Of a stretch of DNA of 19,215 nt, positions 17,901 through 19,215 are shown piece after piece. Numbering within the stretch: position 1 is the first letter of the stretch; each line of letters starts with the position of its first letter. The translations under genes were made by a program, and so were the position numbers. This DNA is from Haplosporangium gracile. Taxonomy: Eukaryota; Mortierellomycota; Mortierellomycetes; Mortierellales; Mortierellaceae. The notes below the pieces were generated by a model. The model searched no databases. It was not told the DNA's origin and saw only the letters and a list, made by a program, of their open reading frames with translations. The stretch lies in the NCBI GenBank assembly GCA_015499985.1, contig JAAAUF010000294.1, positions 22,832 through 42,046 on the forward strand, read 5' to 3'.

Positions 17901-19155
17901 ACAGCCTGCGGTCACATTGGACCAGATCAAGCAACTTCATACGTATCAGAGCTTACAACTGGCAACATCACAGCAGCAGCGGTATTCGGCGCTTCAATCT
18001 GTTCCTGTGGCTCAACAGGCGCAAGCGATGGCGAATCTCAACCGTATGTGTCAAACCGAGGCTCAGGTGCTTATGGCACGGCAGATGGACACGGAGGAGG
18101 AGGTGGTTCAAGTCTTGCACCGCCAGGGGGCGTCCAAAAAAGCGGTCCAGCGGCTTCAACTCCAGCTGCATCAGATTCAGGAAACCGAGAAGATGGCCAT
18201 GAGGCAGCTCGATGTCCTTCACGCTCAGAAGCAGGAACAGGAGCGCCGACGTGTAGTCTTGCTGCAAGAGCACCAGTTGCTACAACAAGGGCTACCGATA
18301 ATGCCAACGTCGTCGTCGTCGTCATTACCGCTAGGGCAAAGGGCTGGACAAGGCACGGCATCTTTGAATATGGCCATGTTGCAGCAACAGCAGGACTGGC
18401 AACTGAATGAGAAGTACGCGATGGACGAAAGCCTGCGTCAACAACTCTCTCAGAAACAGGATATTCAACGCAAGCAGCAGCTGCAAGAACAGGCCGACCT
18501 TCATCAGGCACATAAGAAAGCTTTGTTGCAACAGGCGCGCGCTCTCGCAGAGGTGCATATTCAGAGGCTTACGCAGCCGATATCTCAGGGTCAGACATGG
18601 TCGGGAGTGCAGGCCCAGGCTCAACAACAGCAGCAGGCACAGCAACAGCAGGCACATCCGACAACGGTGCAGGAGCAACAAGTCAGGAAGGACGGTTCAC
18701 CTGCCATGATCTCTCCGACTTTTATTACCTCACTCAACCAACCAAACGCCATCAATCCGATTTCTATGCCATTTCAGCCAGCGCCAGTCGTTCAGGGTCT
18801 AGCTCGACTTCAGCCAGTCTCTCAATCACAAGCAGCAGCGACTTCCCAGCCTCAACAACCCATACTTCAGCCCTCTGAAGCTACTACCTCGGGATCAGAC
18901 TCACCATCGGCAGACGCTCCACCCCGACAACAATTGAGTCCCGAGTCGATTGCAGCACAATCCAAACTGGCTGCCATCTTCCCATTCCCCAACCCTCTGT
19001 ACGACATTACAGAGTGGACAGCCGAGGACAAGAACCGACTTTGGACAACATGGTTAGAAGTGGGCGACGACTGGGAGCAGATTTCGACCAAGGGCCTTCA
19101 AGGAAAGTATTCTGTCGATGCCTGTCGCGCTGTCATCCTCGGCACAGCTTCCTGA
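14926..19155 (+). CDS. Gln-rich coiled-coil protein with C-terminal SANT/Myb-like module
   Basis: One uninterrupted exon of 1,409 codons, unusual among the intron-bearing genes here. Residues 1-60 are Ser/Thr/Pro-rich. Residues about 60-260 form a folded-looking region with conserved-type aromatics (FYNRPPLPFRFPSP, WGDIEAFAGEDAFDRYYSF, SAWMDMFRWEKVARFV). Residues about 255-470 are a long charged Ala/Glu/Lys/Arg coiled coil. A Ser/Thr/Pro linker follows, with a short 15-bp coding repeat near 16703-16744. Residues about 788-1265 are extremely Gln-rich with further coiled coil. The end (about 1361-1405) reads EWTAEDKNRLWTTWLEVGDD followed by WEQIS and ACRAVI, which has the spaced tryptophans of a SANT/Myb fold. 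Such modules bind DNA or histone tails and Gln-rich stretches act in transcription complexes, so a nuclear regulatory role is plausible but inferred. The start is the first ATG of the frame. All Gln codons are CAA or CAG. It is not a family I can name. Confidence 0.85.
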   Translation: MLPQGDDPPTDQATDDSPAASFDISMHSTVYQQQEDSLTSASPTATAPATPAEPLVKVITITNSSLEDIPFTFYNRPPLPFRFPSPGCPGAEHDETIIRMVDGEQSWGDIEAFAGEDAFDRYYSFLDPGLEEFWTRNKIKQLNDTVIDLVGRLLQPHAATILKGTHHHQQWHPQNNNNTMATSNRGSDDNNDSEGEDVKKVATIYPVVVMSAWMDMFRWEKVARFVSSSPLVCQHIWQTFGDGRPFTEEEQPFLDEIKAAAIENRARISAIKEATARMEAAKANAAQEAAARLEVERLEAARIQASKDEDERDEAARIKAAQDEANRLEAERMEEVRIVAAEAEAKRGEAHNIRAMKQKAKADAVREEAEREAKARKSAKKISGESRTVRGLTVRQQNIVMQENIAREEAAKQKMARAGTTRGQTAKEVNEDASGTSKIKREKAVAAAKAWEIAVREMAARKAEIQAVATKRQRDVLSGQAGLDRGQDLPLSPGVTMGSKRRIGNMEVYLPPTTFTSNTTTATADQENRPPQQDTIATPPILRSSASLTSCTSLISPAPSPLDELFDFQLSKRTRRCPSPENLSGKIATSTVTTTTSTPTTSTPTTLPAEVNSTTNTTLAAILLTVHHDALSKASFTPSGLPSSSLLRDAEAHERIHKLTAMKQVLIDSVQSMELQRHNQQVETNMLLRQRDAAIEAAKTRQRGGSNTSFHHENNGATYPQGSPEDPIPASFNISQESTPVPTGLPSLITPNQPPVSWLPRPATAAPKATSLLIDLTDSANCIPASTMQQQSQLQQVQRAQQQQHLNSQQISQAQQHYHQQQYLVQQRLQQSQQSPPCTQPPPIIQHPQPTKPLGQPAQPSQSSSPQFSQNLQQMQEFIQQQIRKSPELYKLHQRHAFEREQLLKQQQQDKHRLAQEQQLAIAQHQANQQYVDEQLRLQAANKWRRQEQAWLKRSQEIQQQEQVVSLKLAGYRQQMQQLQQKTLNEQKHWQQQPAVTLDQIKQLHTYQSLQLATSQQQRYSALQSVPVAQQAQAMANLNRMCQTEAQVLMARQMDTEEEVVQVLHRQGASKKAVQRLQLQLHQIQETEKMAMRQLDVLHAQKQEQERRRVVLLQEHQLLQQGLPIMPTSSSSSLPLGQRAGQGTASLNMAMLQQQQDWQLNEKYAMDESLRQQLSQKQDIQRKQQLQEQADLHQAHKKALLQQARALAEVHIQRLTQPISQGQTWSGVQAQAQQQQQAQQQQAHPTTVQEQQVRKDGSPAMISPTFITSLNQPNAINPISMPFQPAPVVQGLARLQPVSQSQAAATSQPQQPILQPSEATTSGSDSPSADAPPRQQLSPESIAAQSKLAAIFPFPNPLYDITEWTAEDKNRLWTTWLEVGDDWEQISTKGLQGKYSVDACRAVILGTAS
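16703..16744. repeat. Short 15-bp coding tandem repeat
   Basis: The unit ACAACTTCGACACCA occurs about twice with a partial third copy, encoding TTSTP units in the linker of the Gln-rich protein. Confidence 0.5.
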
Positions 19156-19215
19156 GGGAAGAACGCTCATTCATTCTTTTTTTTTTTTTTTTTTCTTTTT
19201 TTAATTTTTTTTTTC
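19156..19215 (+). terminator. T-rich 3' end of the Gln-rich gene
   Basis: After the TGA at 19153-19155 the sequence becomes almost pure T from 19177 to the window end. This is consistent with a fungal 3' untranslated region; no AATAAA is visible before the edge. Long T runs are also prone to sequence error. Confidence 0.4.

Noticed and set aside
17754..18410. 218-codon plus-strand frame overlapping the Gln-rich gene
   Set aside because: It arises from the biased codons of the Gln-rich stretch in another frame and has no domain.

Overview
The window looks like a piece of a fungal nuclear genome, most likely an early-diverging filamentous fungus of the Mortierella type (Mortierellomycota). The reasons are GT-AG introns of about 60-230 bp in several genes, pyrimidine-rich leaders in front of start codons, and a set of protein families that I recall as multicopy in that group: WD40-like proteins, Kre9-type secreted/membrane proteins, DUF6589 proteins and RecQ-like helicases. 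This assignment rests on recollection and not on a database search. No rRNA, tRNA, CRISPR array or bacterial-type operon was seen.

The window has two halves. Positions 1 to about 11,310 hold four gene bodies that all carry reading-frame damage. (1) A large minus-strand WD40-like gene starts at 3749 and runs off the left edge, with at least four introns. (2) A signal-peptide/Kre9-like membrane protein gene is split in two: its 3' part lies on the minus strand (5634-4789) and its first two exons lie on the plus strand (6727-7023). (3) A plus-strand DUF6589 pseudogene (about 7235-9543) has four in-frame stops and two frameshifts. (4) A minus-strand RecQ-like helicase pseudogene (11307-9608) has three frameshifts and one in-frame stop. 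Genes 3 and 4 converge, with 64 bp between their ends.

The central observation is a 215-bp inverted repeat (5635-5849 and 7015-7229, 3 mismatches) that flanks a 1,165-bp unique segment. Turning that segment round joins exon 2 of the secreted protein to its 3' exon in the correct phase. The repeat is almost exactly the intron between them plus the last 9 bases of exon 2. The simplest reading is a micro-inversion through the intron that left a copy of the intron at both ends. A mis-oriented assembly segment, or a segment still able to flip, are the alternatives.

Positions 11,310 to 19,215 are in good order. A short divergent promoter with a perfect palindromic E-box leads into an intact three-exon RING-CH (MARCH-type) membrane E3 ubiquitin ligase of 727 residues. 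After an 854-bp intergenic stretch, which contains a spliced 91-residue leader reading frame, comes an uninterrupted 1,409-codon gene. It encodes a Gln-rich, coiled-coil protein ending in a SANT/Myb-like module. The window closes in T-rich 3' sequence. The intact right half and decayed left half suggest a boundary between conserved and accessory, decaying sequence near 11.3 kb.
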